Positions 8,707 through 18,857 of a DNA stretch of 61,397 nucleotides are shown here, one piece after another. The stretch's first letter is position 1. The number at the start of each line of letters is the position of its first letter. The notes under the pieces were generated by a model that searched no databases, was not told the origin of the DNA, and was given only the letters and a program-made list of their open reading frames with translations. Origin of the DNA: a virus; the IMG/VR virus record IMGVR_UViG_3300017971_000306, positions 1 to 61,397 of that record; one strand, given 5' to 3'. The position numbers were made by a program, and so were the translations under genes.

Positions 8707-9350
8707 AGCACCTCCTCCAATTTCACCTTTGGCCACAGGTCCATAGCCGAGTCAGGGTTGCAGTTCAGGACCTCGACATCAGGCCGCTTTTCCTCCAGCT
8801 CATTCCTGAGATAGCGGCCCTGACTCATGAACCGGGGATATGCCCCCGGGTTGGGTGAGCTGATCTCGTTCACATGCCAATTAGCTTCCCCTGACTCCTC
8901 ATCGATCTTCATGTCAAAGCCGAGGAGACACACCCGGGTTGCCCCCAGCTGTACCGCCAAACAGATCCCCGACATGCCTGTGTTGTTAAACCATCCCAAC
9001 TCCCCGGGCTTCTCTCCCAGCCTCCGGATCTTGCGGCGCATCCACTTGACCCTTTGATTCTGTCCCGGTTGATTGGTAATCCCGACATGAGTGGCAGTTG
9101 AATAGCGCATATCCCTGCGGTGTCTGGAGTGCCAGCACATATCCCCAAAAATGTTATAGTCAACCCAAGGGCCGAGCCTGTAGGCATCGTTGACCCCCAC
9201 AACCTTCTTGTTGGAGATGAGGTCCCAGTCAAACTCACGCAAGCTGGGACCTCCTCCAATCACAAACACAGTTTGTCCGGGCCATACTCTGGGAGGTGTC
9301 CAGAATACTGATGGATCAACATCTCGGCCCTGCCAAACACGTGACATCAT
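8703..9350 (-). CDS. Rossmann-like glycosyltransferase-type protein (DUF115-like)
   Basis: 215 aa. VFVIGGGPSLREFDWDLI, then KKVVGVNDAYRLGP and a Trp-rich D-x-W segment match the GGGPSL family of phage proteins, related to the MAF/DUF115 motility-associated glycosyltransferases and sometimes annotated as norphogenetic protein. It is translationally coupled to the sulfotransferase (ATGATG overlap), which hints at a joint sugar-modifying function. Catalysis is not proven by motif alone. Confidence 0.65.
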   Translation of the reverse strand: MMSRVWQGRDVDPSVFWTPPRVWPGQTVFVIGGGPSLREFDWDLISNKKVVGVNDAYRLGPWVDYNIFGDMCWHSRHRRDMRYSTATHVGITNQPGQNQRVKWMRRKIRRLGEKPGELGWFNNTGMSGICLAVQLGATRVCLLGFDMKIDEESGEANWHVNEISSPNPGAYPRFMSQGRYLRNELEEKRPDVEVLNCNPDSAMDLWPKVKLEEVL

Positions 9351-9817
9351 TCATTCCCCTCATCGGGCTGGTATCCGGCCTCAGCCATTGCCTGTGCTCC
9401 GGCCTTCTTCAGGAAGCCATCATTGACAACCTCCTCTGTCTCCACCCCGTCAATCACTTTTACCACGTCCCATCGGCCTTGACCTCTGTGAACGGGCTTG
9501 AGCGTGATTTCAGGCTCTCCTGTGCCTTCTGAGCCTTCCCCATCCTCTCCCCCAGACCCCTCGGTGCCCGTGGCATCCGTGGCACCCTCGGCACTCTCGT
9601 TGCCATCTCCGTCATTGCCCTCATCCGGTCCCGGGCCGGGGTCCTCATCCTCGGGAGGAGGTGTGGCCTTTGTGCGGCCAACCTTCTCAAACTTCTGAGG
9701 ACCAAACTTGTCCACGAGATCCGTGTCTGAAGACACGATGTCGCCAGCCTTAAAGCGGGTGACCTTCTTTCCATCCCTGACGGAATGACTGCCGGCAAGT
9801 AATTTGAACTTTGCCAT
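9347..9817 (-). CDS. Hypothetical head protein (156 aa) with acidic linker
   Basis: ATG 9817 is preceded by AAGGAGAGAGTC. A small N-terminal domain (KFKLLAGSHSVRDGKKVTRF, then AGDIVSSD) is followed by a Gly/Glu/Asp/Pro linker at about residues 55-105 and a short C-terminal domain. The N-terminal part resembles small beta-barrel proteins found after major capsid genes. Role unknown. Confidence 0.65.
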   Translation of the reverse strand: MAKFKLLAGSHSVRDGKKVTRFKAGDIVSSDTDLVDKFGPQKFEKVGRTKATPPPEDEDPGPGPDEGNDGDGNESAEGATDATGTEGSGGEDGEGSEGTGEPEITLKPVHRGQGRWDVVKVIDGVETEEVVNDGFLKKAGAQAMAEAGYQPDEGNE

Positions 9818-9886
9818 GACTCTCTCCTTGGTTAGGTTGTGAGATCGGCCCTGCGTGGTTAGCAGGAGGCCTCACTCAACAGTTGG

Positions 9887-10876
9887 TTACGAGGTCGTGT
9901 AATGCGTGATCCCGCAGTTGCCATCCTGATCCGTGCGCAGGTTGGGCACACTGATCGTCATGACCTTGTACAGGAACACCATTCCACCCTGCTCCTCCCA
10001 TTCCACGTTGGTCAGGGGCAGGCCTTCCACCATCCGGACCACATCCATGCTCATCTGAACGAGCAGAACATTGTCAGCGGCCAGCTTGTCGGCCACCTTG
10101 ACGTCCTGAATGTTCGTGATCTGCATGATGCGCTCCTTGATCGTGTTGGAGCCCTTGGCATCCGAGTAATCCTCATCCAGCTTGGTTTCATACGCCGCTG
10201 GTATGTAGAGGATGTACGGGCCGTACATCTTGGCGTCCAGACTGTCCTGCTTCATAGCAAGGACATCATCCACGATGTCAGCGCCAGTCGTGCCGGAGTC
10301 AGTCCACGCCGCACCGAGGGTCCCGGTGTTGCGGCTCGGGAAGTTGGTATATCCATACAGGTTATACCCGCCAAACGCAAAGGTGCCATACCCGTTGAAC
10401 AGTATGTCCTCCTGCGTGTCGGCTACCTTCCGAGAGGCCAGCCTTGCCTGGGTGGTGTCCAGAGCCTCCCCGGTGTTCCGGGAAGCCGCCAGCTTGCGGA
10501 TGCTGATCTGATAGTCCTTGTGGATGATCGGCAGAGGCAGGCCAACTATCTCGTAGTTGACTGCATCATTCTGGCCACGGGTGACCCCATCCATGTTGAC
10601 TTCAGCATCCCGCATGTCGCTGATGTTCTCTGATTCCAGCACGGTTTTGCCAAGACCGTTGGTCAGACCGTAGCGCAGGCCCCTTCCGAGGAGGTCTGCG
10701 ACACCCACGAGCCTGTCCTGTGCGGCCTCAATGATTGCCGTGTCATACTCCAACCACTCCTCTCTCCGGAGAGTTGCGTTGGTCCGGAGGGCCGCCACGT
10801 CCATGTTAGCCGCCAAAAGCCGCTGAGACATGGAGCCCCCATTCTTGATCAGCATCTCAAGGAATTGCTTGTCCAT
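9887..10876 (-). CDS. Major capsid protein (HK97-fold, encapsulin-like)
   Basis: 329 aa, ATG 10876 with AAGGAGAAAAAC upstream. The order maturation protein, decoration protein, then this gene is diagnostic. The sequence MRDAEVNMDGVTRGQNDAV, LPIIHKDYQISIRKL and ARLASRKVADTQEDILFNG matches encapsulin-type (linocin M18-like) major capsid proteins. No separate propeptide is evident. It should form the capsomers of the head. Confidence 0.88.
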   Translation of the reverse strand: MDKQFLEMLIKNGGSMSQRLLAANMDVAALRTNATLRREEWLEYDTAIIEAAQDRLVGVADLLGRGLRYGLTNGLGKTVLESENISDMRDAEVNMDGVTRGQNDAVNYEIVGLPLPIIHKDYQISIRKLAASRNTGEALDTTQARLASRKVADTQEDILFNGYGTFAFGGYNLYGYTNFPSRNTGTLGAAWTDSGTTGADIVDDVLAMKQDSLDAKMYGPYILYIPAAYETKLDEDYSDAKGSNTIKERIMQITNIQDVKVADKLAADNVLLVQMSMDVVRMVEGLPLTNVEWEEQGGMVFLYKVMTISVPNLRTDQDGNCGITHYTTS

Positions 10877-10903
10877 TGTTTTTCTCCTTTCCTGTGTTGC
10901 TGA

Positions 10904-11341
10904 TTAGAGCCAGCGCACAACAATGCGCCTGTCTGCTACAGGGACACTGCCGGCACTTGCGTCAACCGCTTCCCGGGCCACGCAGACATCGACTGCCGTT
11001 GTGGTGGGCGTTGCCTGAACCTCTCCACCATCCGCAAATGCGAGGAGGTCCCCAACTCCTACATTCTCGCCATCGGCAAGAATCAGGTATGATTCGTCAC
11101 CAGACTTGAACACACGGTACAGCACCCTGTCCCCTGCGCCATAGTCATCGGCAACGCCGTTGCCCTGAAGATAGTCCTCAATTGCCACGGCCTTTTCACC
11201 AACCGTGCCACCTGTGGCTTTCTTCTGGACATTCCCGGTTGAGAGAAGCTCAACCACCTGACCGGGAGTGATAGCCGCTTCCGCAACCGCTTCACTCTGC
11301 ATCCCGGTCCCAATCACAATGATCGTGTTTCTTACAGGCAT
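10904..11341 (-). CDS. Capsid decoration/cement protein
   Basis: 145 aa, ATG 11341 with GAAGGAGGAAATGAA upstream. Gly/Val/Ala-rich and beta-rich, with ITPGQVVELLSTGNV and DRVLYRVFKSGDESYLILA, the style of DUF2190-like head decoration proteins. It sits immediately upstream of the major capsid gene, where such proteins occur, and would bind the capsid surface after expansion. Confidence 0.75.
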   Translation of the reverse strand: MPVRNTIIVIGTGMQSEAVAEAAITPGQVVELLSTGNVQKKATGGTVGEKAVAIEDYLQGNGVADDYGAGDRVLYRVFKSGDESYLILADGENVGVGDLLAFADGGEVQATPTTTAVDVCVAREAVDASAGSVPVADRRIVVRWL

Positions 11342-11376
11342 TTCATTTCCTCCTTCTTGTTACGATCATTCTTGTT

Positions 11377-13122
11377 TCAGCTGGCCTTCTGAGCCGGGCA
11401 CAGGACAGGCATCTGCGGCACGCCATCGCTGGCATTGGCCGTGACTTCTGCCGGCACACGGGCCGAGAAATCCAACACTTTCTTTTCCGATCCGGACAGC
11501 GTCAGGAGTTTTTCCAGATCCTCGATGGACTTGCCCTTCAACTCCTCGTCAGAGAAGGGGCAGGCCTCGTTGGCCTTCAACTCCTTGATCATGTTCGCCT
11601 TGACCTGCTCATCCCGGGCTACAGCACGCTTGAGCGTTGCCGCCGCTTCAGGATTCTGCTTTTCAAGGTTGGCAATCACGTCCTGCACGCTTTCCTTGTT
11701 CTGTGCGGGCTCAGCATCCCCGGCTCCGGCTTCCCCTTCACCCTCGCCATCTCCGGCTCCTGCATCACCTTCACCATCTCCGTCACCCTCGGAGCCTTCC
11801 CCTGCGGCCTCACCCTCACCACCTTCTGCGGCTCCGGCTTCCCCTTCTCCCTCACCGTCACCCTCATTGGTCGTGGGTTTGTTGACCCTGTCGAACTGGT
11901 CATCACTCATATTCATGAGCAACTCCCGGTCCTCCTCACCCCAATCGCTGTTCGCAATCAGAGCATCCACCATTTGTGATCTGTCCATTGCAGACCCTCC
12001 TTTGGTTGCGGTGCCGCCCTGATTGGCGTCACCAGTTGCTTGGTTGGTTACTGGCACATAGGAAATCATTGGCTTGACCTCGGCCCGATCTCCCACCAGC
12101 TGGAGCTCATCGTTGGCGTCCAACGAATAGCCCTGCTTGAACAGCTGTGCCTTGCCGTCCTTGTCTTCAACCCCGTATATGACGTGTTTGTCGAACACAT
12201 CCCGCACGAACAGGAACATGTCCTGCCCGAGATTCAGAGAAGTGGCCAAGGTGTCCCGGAGGGCCAGCCTGACATCGTCATGGCTGATCTCGTTGACCTT
12301 GAGTCCCAGCTTCTCTCCGAGGGCCGAAAACAGTTTGTTTATCCCGCTCATTTCCTGCTCTCCTTCCTGTCCATCCTCCTTCCTGTTGACTCTGGGCGTG
12401 CCTGCCCCATCTTCCCAACTGCAGGCACCCTTGTCATTAGGCAACAGGGCCAGATGATCCGGCCTGTAGTTGAATACTGTTCCGCTGAACTTCTCGCCAT
12501 TCCACTCCCCCGGCTCCATGTCGCACTCGGTGAACAGGCCTGTGCTCACCTCAATATGCTGATTCTGCTCCAGCATGCTCAAGATCTCCGGGGCCACCTC
12601 CTTGCACTTCTCAATATTGATCCAGACCTCTCCGTGAAGCTTGCCTGTCTCCTCGTTGAAGTAGCAATTGAAAAGCTGACCCACCGTCTGCCGCTCCACA
12701 ACATCCGGGCTATTGGCTGTGATCGGCTTGCCCATCAGATCCGGGTGGTTGACCACCACGGGCTCCCCGGCCCAGCTGTCCGGGAATTTGGACAACTCCT
12801 CAGCAGGGTAGAACACGCCATTGTGGACCCCTTCACAGATCAGGACCGTGGGGCATACCAGATAGTCCACCCCGTCAAGATCCTCCCTGCGGATCAGGTT
12901 GCTCATCAGGTGCCGGATCTGCTGGCTGTTCACCTGCATCCCCTCATCCTGATTGAACCGCAACCCATAATCCGAGTTGTTGGCCGGACCCGCAAATTGC
13001 GTATGGCAAACAGCGGCCCGTTGATCCCCATCCGGGAATTCACTTGTCATGACGCTATCCCCCATACAGCGGCTCATGAACTTCTTTTCTGACTCACCTT
13101 TTTTAGGCTTTGGCAAGGGCAT
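11377..13122 (-). CDS. DUF2213-type capsid maturation protein with acidic scaffold-like tail
   Basis: 581 aa from ATG 13122 (AGGAGGG upstream). The first 40 residues contain KPKKGESEKKFMSRCMGD and FPDGDQRAAVC, a small module common near phage head proteases. A DUF2213-like domain follows (VFYPAEELSKFPDSWAG, VVNHPD). Residues near 410-465 are almost only Glu, Gly, Asp and Ala, then a helical C-terminus. By position it combines the prohead protease and scaffold functions, but I cannot identify a protease triad by eye. Confidence 0.75.
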   Translation of the reverse strand: MPLPKPKKGESEKKFMSRCMGDSVMTSEFPDGDQRAAVCHTQFAGPANNSDYGLRFNQDEGMQVNSQQIRHLMSNLIRREDLDGVDYLVCPTVLICEGVHNGVFYPAEELSKFPDSWAGEPVVVNHPDLMGKPITANSPDVVERQTVGQLFNCYFNEETGKLHGEVWINIEKCKEVAPEILSMLEQNQHIEVSTGLFTECDMEPGEWNGEKFSGTVFNYRPDHLALLPNDKGACSWEDGAGTPRVNRKEDGQEGEQEMSGINKLFSALGEKLGLKVNEISHDDVRLALRDTLATSLNLGQDMFLFVRDVFDKHVIYGVEDKDGKAQLFKQGYSLDANDELQLVGDRAEVKPMISYVPVTNQATGDANQGGTATKGGSAMDRSQMVDALIANSDWGEEDRELLMNMSDDQFDRVNKPTTNEGDGEGEGEAGAAEGGEGEAAGEGSEGDGDGEGDAGAGDGEGEGEAGAGDAEPAQNKESVQDVIANLEKQNPEAAATLKRAVARDEQVKANMIKELKANEACPFSDEELKGKSIEDLEKLLTLSGSEKKVLDFSARVPAEVTANASDGVPQMPVLCPAQKAS

Positions 13123-13276
13123 TGTTTTCCCTCCTCTTGCTGAAGTCAATGCGGGCATATCCGTTGCTGTAGGCCCGGGAGCCACCGCCAACACGGCTCT
13201 CGGCCCTTGCCCGTGCAAGCTGGTTTTCACCGCCCGGGTTGCCCTTCATCATTGGCTTGTTCGTGTTCTTGCTCAT
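13103..13276 (-). CDS. Small basic head-region protein (57 aa)
   Basis: Start at ATG 13276 (MSKNTNKPMMKG), overlapping the upstream stop as ATGA with GAGGGAGA just upstream. It is rich in Arg, Asn, Gly and Lys, with no hydrophobic core. The end overlaps the next gene by 20 bases. Function unknown. Confidence 0.6.
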   Translation of the reverse strand: MSKNTNKPMMKGNPGGENQLARARAESRVGGGSRAYSNGYARIDFSKRRENNALAKA

Positions 13277-13644
13277 TCTCCCTCCATGTAATCCGGGGTG
13301 CTCCAATTCCCCGGAGGGCTTTTCAATTCTGCTATGGCCTCCTCCAGTGTCGGGATCGGCTGAGGACCCCACGCAAAATCCGGGGTGTCCCGGGCCAACA
13401 GCCATCTCCGGGCTAGAACAACAACCACGCTGTTCTGTGTCCCGGTGTCAAACCACTCGGTGTATCCATCCCCCTTGTTTCCCATAGCCCCGAGGCCCTC
13501 AGGCATCCCCTGCTCCTCCTCCACCGGGGTCAGGACCGCTATGCCCTCATCAGCCAGTGTTTCCTTCTCGGAGATCCCCACCTCAATACCGTCAATCACG
13601 AGGGTGGCCCTGTCCTGAGCAAATATGGCTTGGAACACCGTCAT
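13273..13644 (-). CDS. Hypothetical protein (123 aa)
   Basis: Overlaps the stop of the 1230-aa gene by four bases (ATGA). Sequence is acidic with a hydrophobic centre (NSVVVVLARRWLLAR) too polar overall for a clear membrane protein. It sits between the MuF polyprotein and the maturation protein. No family recognised. Confidence 0.65.
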   Translation of the reverse strand: MTVFQAIFAQDRATLVIDGIEVGISEKETLADEGIAVLTPVEEEQGMPEGLGAMGNKGDGYTEWFDTGTQNSVVVVLARRWLLARDTPDFAWGPQPIPTLEEAIAELKSPPGNWSTPDYMEGE

Positions 13645-16600
13645 TTCTTTGCTCCTCTCACATGCTTCAAATCAACGCCCCACTTGGTGGCATTCTGTCC
13701 GTTGCCCTGTCCTACCGTGGGAACATTCCGGACCTGCTTGAACGGCAACCTGCCGGCAATGAAGCTGACCTCATTTTCCCCGTCACTGTAGAACAAGCCG
13801 CCTCCCCGGCCCGGGGTGCGCTCCATAAAGTACAGCCCTGTCACCCTGTCATGAGGCACGGCCTGAATGGTAACATCCCGGTGGTTGACACTCACCTTCC
13901 GATAGATGCTTGCGCTCTCATTGGCCCCACGCACTACCTTCCCGGCCTTCATTTGGCTTATGGCAGTGGATGATTCAGTCCGGATGAGCCGGAGGACCCT
14001 GCGGCCCTTGTCATTAAACCTGAACGAGGTTTTGCCCAAAAACTCCTGCACGAAAGCGTGATATTGCGTCAGTGACTTCTCCACTGTCTCGGCCCCATAC
14101 CGGGAGATGAGAGCATCATAGGATCGGGCCGCATCCTCAGCCCCTCTCCTCCAGAAGTATCCTGTCTTGAGATTGACTGTCCTGTTCTTGGCGATAAAGT
14201 ATTTGTAGGCCTGAGCCTGAGAGCCCCACGTGGACCCTGCGTGTGAGTCTGTCCACGCCGCTACAACATCCATATTGCCGCCATTCTTGCTCATGTACTC
14301 CTTCATAGCCTCGACTACAGACTTGCCGTCATCAACCACGGGCTTCTTGGGCACCTTTGTCTTGGGAACATAGGGGTCAAGGTTGGCCACCTTCTTCAGT
14401 GTCTTTTCTCCCGGGGCTTGGCTGTTGAAAAACTTCCTGAGCTTCTGCCACTGCTTCAAATCGTGTTTCTGCTGAGGGGTCAGCTTGGCCTTGGGGATGG
14501 CCTCCAGCTTCAGGCCTGCCTTCCGGGCCGCTTTGATCTTGGCGGCATTGAAAGCCTGATCCCCGTTTGCCATATGATAATTGATGTTTTTGGCGGCTGT
14601 GACCATGGTGTCAAATTCACTCGACTGCGGGTGAACTGTCTTGGCTGGTCGTGTGCTCCTCCGGCCTCCCCGGAGTTTGTCCCAGATCTGCCCGTGCTCA
14701 TCCACAAGGTCCACAGCCCCGGATTGCGTCTGTCTCATAGCCGTTGGGAAGCGTGCGGACACTCCGGCCTTCCGCAGTTTCATCATCTCCCGGGTCAGGT
14801 CCTCGGTGTAGGCAATGCGCCACTTGCTCTGCTTCATATCGAGGGCTTTCTCAGCGATGTCCTGCATGTTCTGCCACCGAGCCTCAACCGTCTTGCGAAT
14901 GTCCTTGGGGAGATCCTTGAGCATCTTGGTCATCTTGGCTTTGGGGGTCTTGTTGATAGCCCGGGCAATCTCGTAAATGTCTGTGCCGCCGAACACGTCT
15001 GCGGCTGACTGGTTCACGGCCTTGTCCCGCATGGTCCACAACTCCATCGGGAAGTCATCAAAGTCACCAGCCTTCTTCATGGCCCCTTGCGCCCGGAAGC
15101 GCAGGCCCGATCCGTTGTCAATCCTCCAGACATTCCCGGCCTTGTCAACTATGATGTTGTCCTTCCCGAGGCCAGCCACGTCCCGGTTGCCGAGCAGGCT
15201 GTCAATGTGGAAATCCTTTTCCAGCTGTCGCAGGACCTTGTCCCGGTTTGCGGCTGAGGCCCGGGACAGATATGAGCCCAGCTCATCGCCGTCAATGAAC
15301 TCGGCCAGCTTGACAGGGCCTCGGGGTGTCTGATATACCCGGAAGGCCGGGACACGCACGCCCATGGTCCTGTAGGCCGCATCCGTGACAGCCTCCTCGG
15401 TGAGGTGAGCGGCTGAGGCTCCCCGCTTCATCACAAACAAGCGGCCCTTGCTATCCTTGACCAATTCTGCGCCTGTAGAGCCACCCAGCTTGCGCACTCT
15501 GGTGACGTCTGTAACAGCCTTTGGGAAGCCTGCAGGGGCCGGGAGTTTGATTGTTTCTGCGACAGCAGGAGCCCGGGGCACCGGGGTCTCACCGAGCACA
15601 AACCGCTTGACCTCCTGCCGTGTGTAAAACTTCTTGCCGCCCGGGGAGGTGTACACCTTCATTTTGCCAGTCTTCACAACCTTTGTTTCCACTGTGAAGC
15701 CTTGTGCGAGAATGTCAGCGTCAGTATCAAACTTGATCTGCGGAGGGGCCTTCATAATCGGCTCCGGAGCCGGGGCCTTGGGTTTGGCCGGGGCCTTGGG
15801 CTTCTCAAACAGCTCAGGATACTTGGCCTGCACAGCGGCTTTCTCCTCCGGGGTCAGCGGTGTGGGGGTGACCTTCTTGGGCTTGGGCTTGGGCTTCACC
15901 GCTTTGGGCTTGGGCACCGGAGGCTTGGGGAACACCGGGGTGACCTTGAGGGGCTTGGCCTCTGTGGGGACTGCCGGCACTGGGGGCTTCACCTTCCCCT
16001 TCACAGGCTGAATCGTCACAGGCTTCCCGGTGGCCACGGCCTTGGCTTTTGCCGCCGCATCAGCGGCTTTCTTCTCTGCATAGCTTTTGGGCGTGATGGG
16101 CGTGAACTTGCTCTTCAGGGGCTTCCCGATCTTGGGGGCTCCGGGGAGTTGCTTGCCTGTCCTGTCTTCATATAGACCCCTCCGCACAAACGTGCCATCT
16201 TTACGGACATATTGCGGCCCTACTGCCTTGGCAATGTCATCCTGCGAGGGAATATGTGCTTTTTGCGGCCCAACGGCAGGAAGTGCGACACAGCGACACT
16301 GAGGGTGTAGAGGGATTAAACCTTCAATATTATCAAGTGAATAAATGCGGCCTTCCATGGATGCGCAGTCAGGACACACCCTGTCATCCCCGGCTGTGCT
16401 CCACTCGGCTTTGACCTTCACGCCTTCCACCCCAGCTTCCCTGTAGGTGTTGATTGTCGCCACGTGATGAGCCCTGATGACCTCAGTGCGTGCTATGATC
16501 CGGGCTCGGGTCAGGGAGGGGATCTTGCGCCCGAGGCTGTCCACTGTCGCCAGTGACTTCCCGGAGGCCTCAATTGTCTTGTTCAATATCTGCGCAATCT

Positions 16601-17333
16601 GGCGTGGGTTGCGGCCCTCGGCTATCCCTTGGGCTAGCCTGTGAGACATCAGGGCTTCCATATCATCGGTGATCCCCTTGAGATCCGTGTACATCCGGGT
16701 GTAGATCAGACCCACCTTGTCTGCGTGGAGAGGGGTGTTGAATCGTGCATCGATCCCGAGGACAGGGCCACCCTCCGGAAGCTTGGGTGGGGTGATCCCG
16801 GCTTTGATCAATTCCTGATCGGCCCTTTTGAGGCCCTGCTTGTATGCGCTGTCTATGTAGGTGTTGGCCCAAGCGACATTGCCCACGGCCTTCCGGGGAG
16901 CACCCTGCGCAATTCCAAGGATCTCCTGATTGTTCTGCCCGTGCAACCACTCCATGAAGCCTTCCACCTTCCCCGGGTCCGTGTCAAAGGCAAAGGCCTT
17001 GGGTGGCAGGGCCGCATTGGCGACTAGGGCAGAGAAGGGGGGCAGAGTTGTGCTGTTGGGAAGCTCACCTGCGGGCTCATCCCGGAGGCCCAGTGCGTCA
17101 TTGGTGACGATGCTCTCCCAGATCTCAGATTTGATCAACCTGAATCTGCGGTTCATCTCTGCAACAAAGGCCCTCCGGATGCCGGCAGTGCGTGTAGGAT
17201 CGGCCTGCATAGCGGCATTTAGCCGGAAATGCTTTGAACAGCCACAGGAATCAGCCGCAGAGCCACGCAGGTTGTGCTTCCTGCTGGCGTATGCCTTGCG
17301 TCTGTGGTAGGCTGTCAGGCTTGCTACACTCAT
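13641..17333 (-). CDS. MuF-type head protein fused to kinase-like and ADP-ribosyltransferase-like domains
   Basis: 1230 aa, start overlapping the portal stop. Residues about 200-350 form a Mu gpF-like head morphogenesis domain: [16 protein letters not shown] and the zinc-type set C320-x2-C323, H343, C346-x-C348. Residues 400-530 are a Pro/Lys linker. Residues 605-790 look like a HipA/PI-kinase-type fold: [24 protein letters not shown] (Lys 636), [12 protein letters not shown] (715-726) and RIDNG (737-741). Residues 1100-1205 have an ADP-ribosyltransferase-like layout: R in [11 protein letters not shown] near 1141, and GENEV (1185-1189) before a terminal strand. MuF polyproteins can carry effectors delivered with the DNA; both enzymatic calls need profile searches. 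Confidence 0.8.
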   Translation of the reverse strand: MSVASLTAYHRRKAYASRKHNLRGSAADSCGCSKHFRLNAAMQADPTRTAGIRRAFVAEMNRRFRLIKSEIWESIVTNDALGLRDEPAGELPNSTTLPPFSALVANAALPPKAFAFDTDPGKVEGFMEWLHGQNNQEILGIAQGAPRKAVGNVAWANTYIDSAYKQGLKRADQELIKAGITPPKLPEGGPVLGIDARFNTPLHADKVGLIYTRMYTDLKGITDDMEALMSHRLAQGIAEGRNPRQIAQILNKTIEASGKSLATVDSLGRKIPSLTRARIIARTEVIRAHHVATINTYREAGVEGVKVKAEWSTAGDDRVCPDCASMEGRIYSLDNIEGLIPLHPQCRCVALPAVGPQKAHIPSQDDIAKAVGPQYVRKDGTFVRRGLYEDRTGKQLPGAPKIGKPLKSKFTPITPKSYAEKKAADAAAKAKAVATGKPVTIQPVKGKVKPPVPAVPTEAKPLKVTPVFPKPPVPKPKAVKPKPKPKKVTPTPLTPEEKAAVQAKYPELFEKPKAPAKPKAPAPEPIMKAPPQIKFDTDADILAQGFTVETKVVKTGKMKVYTSPGGKKFYTRQEVKRFVLGETPVPRAPAVAETIKLPAPAGFPKAVTDVTRVRKLGGSTGAELVKDSKGRLFVMKRGASAAHLTEEAVTDAAYRTMGVRVPAFRVYQTPRGPVKLAEFIDGDELGSYLSRASAANRDKVLRQLEKDFHIDSLLGNRDVAGLGKDNIIVDKAGNVWRIDNGSGLRFRAQGAMKKAGDFDDFPMELWTMRDKAVNQSAADVFGGTDIYEIARAINKTPKAKMTKMLKDLPKDIRKTVEARWQNMQDIAEKALDMKQSKWRIAYTEDLTREMMKLRKAGVSARFPTAMRQTQSGAVDLVDEHGQIWDKLRGGRRSTRPAKTVHPQSSEFDTMVTAAKNINYHMANGDQAFNAAKIKAARKAGLKLEAIPKAKLTPQQKHDLKQWQKLRKFFNSQAPGEKTLKKVANLDPYVPKTKVPKKPVVDDGKSVVEAMKEYMSKNGGNMDVVAAWTDSHAGSTWGSQAQAYKYFIAKNRTVNLKTGYFWRRGAEDAARSYDALISRYGAETVEKSLTQYHAFVQEFLGKTSFRFNDKGRRVLRLIRTESSTAISQMKAGKVVRGANESASIYRKVSVNHRDVTIQAVPHDRVTGLYFMERTPGRGGGLFYSDGENEVSFIAGRLPFKQVRNVPTVGQGNGQNATKWGVDLKHVRGAKK

Positions 17334-18856
17334 GCCACCTCGGCCTCCTCTGCTTCTGCTGTTTCCTCCTCCTCGGCTAGCTGTGCGGCCTCCTCCTCCT
17401 GTGCCGCCGCTTCAGCCGCCGCAAGTGCCTCTGCATCCTGCCTCTCCTGCTCAAGCATCTCCATGACCTCCTCCATCATGGCCTCGGCCTCCTCCTCGGT
17501 GAAGCCCAAGAAGCGGGTCAGGAAGTGCATGGGCGGCACTACCACCTCGGCTCCGGATGCAACATATGCCTTCAGGGCCTCGGATCTGAGCTTGCCGATC
17601 TCGGCCTGATCCTTGTCGCTGAGTGCATCGATGTCGGGCCATACAACCGTGTAGCCCTCCTCTCCCGGGGCCTTGAGCACGCCTGCGGCCACGCACCTGT
17701 CGATGAACTGTGCCATGATCACGGGCTCTGCAAAGTCATTGCGCCGCTCGGCTACCCTGTCTGTCCAATTCTCCTTGTCCTGTGTGCTGGCCAATTCCCC
17801 TCTCTCCGATCCGGTCAGGATGCGGACAGGGATGCCTGTGGCCCCGCTGATGAGCTTCAGCTGGACATCCACGTGTTTCTCCGGGTCCTCGGCTCCCGGT
17901 GCGAGGTTTTTGGCTTTGATGCCCTTCAGCTTCAGCACCCTCCGGAGGTTGTGCACATATTCATCAATCTCATCGTTGAGTGCGTCCTCATCGTCAATCT
18001 GCGTCCCGGGCTCCATCTCCAGTGCGAGATCCTTGCTTGCTCCCCGCCAGAACATCTCTGCAGAACCACCTGCGATGAGCTCCAGATTTTCAAGCCTGTT
18101 ATAGACACATTCAAGCCGGGGCACGCCCATGACGTTGCTCTCCAGCAATCCCTCGGCCACGTGTACTATCCGGGACCAGTGAACCGTCAGATCAAAACTG
18201 GCTGTCTGCCGGATGTCATCTGTCTTGGTCCCTGCCACGTTGAAATTGACGGATCTGAGCTTGTAGGTCATGGGCAGGCCATACCGCTCGGAGGTGTGGT
18301 CAGCATCCCACGTGTTCACCTCGGCATTCTTCTCGGAATAGGGTTGCATATACAGCAGTCTGCGGGAGGTCCCGGCCTGCACCTCGTTGGCCAACTCCTC
18401 CGGGGCCGAAACATCATCAAATCCGAGGAACAAAACTGCATACTTGCCAATGCCTGCCAGCTTGTCAACCCTTGTGAAATATGACCAGACGTTTATGGTG
18501 TCAGTCAGCTCATCCCAAGACTTCTCGAAAGCTGTTGTCTGGTTGGGGTCCTCTGTCTCGATCACGGAGGGCTGACCCCGCCATGTTGCGTCCGGATAGG
18601 CCGTGATTATGCGCTTGGCAATATCCTGCCGGACAAACTTGCGGTTGTAGTCATCAAATTCAAGATCCTTCTTGTAGCCGAGGGTGGCATACACGTCACG
18701 CTGACCACCATACATTTTCCCGAGGCCCCGGGCCAAGCTTGATCGAGTCAGGTTCACAGACGCCAGTGTCATAAACTTGCTCAGGGCTTCCTGCTCTTTC
18801 TTGTTGAGCGTGATGCCCCCGTTCACCTTTGTCCCGGCTGGATATTGTGTCCTCAT
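17330..18856 (-). CDS. Portal protein
   Basis: 508 aa from ATG 18856 (GCGGAGGAATGAT upstream). The core has the portal pattern RQDIAKRIITAYPDATWRG, a VDKLAGIGKYAVLFLGFDD strand-turn, and SGATGIPVRILTGSERGEL, typical of the DUF1073/Phage_portal_3 group. The last 60 residues are Glu/Ala-rich coiled coil. It lies downstream of terL and directly upstream of the MuF gene, the expected order. The portal forms the dodecameric DNA channel at one capsid vertex. Confidence 0.9.
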   Translation of the reverse strand: MRTQYPAGTKVNGGITLNKKEQEALSKFMTLASVNLTRSSLARGLGKMYGGQRDVYATLGYKKDLEFDDYNRKFVRQDIAKRIITAYPDATWRGQPSVIETEDPNQTTAFEKSWDELTDTINVWSYFTRVDKLAGIGKYAVLFLGFDDVSAPEELANEVQAGTSRRLLYMQPYSEKNAEVNTWDADHTSERYGLPMTYKLRSVNFNVAGTKTDDIRQTASFDLTVHWSRIVHVAEGLLESNVMGVPRLECVYNRLENLELIAGGSAEMFWRGASKDLALEMEPGTQIDDEDALNDEIDEYVHNLRRVLKLKGIKAKNLAPGAEDPEKHVDVQLKLISGATGIPVRILTGSERGELASTQDKENWTDRVAERRNDFAEPVIMAQFIDRCVAAGVLKAPGEEGYTVVWPDIDALSDKDQAEIGKLRSEALKAYVASGAEVVVPPMHFLTRFLGFTEEEAEAMMEEVMEMLEQERQDAEALAAAEAAAQEEEAAQLAEEEETAEAEEAEVA

Positions 18857-18857
18857 A

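Noticed and set aside
17525-18484. 319-codon plus-strand frame over the portal gene
   Set aside because: Portal motifs on the minus strand are clear; the plus frame is a codon-bias shadow.
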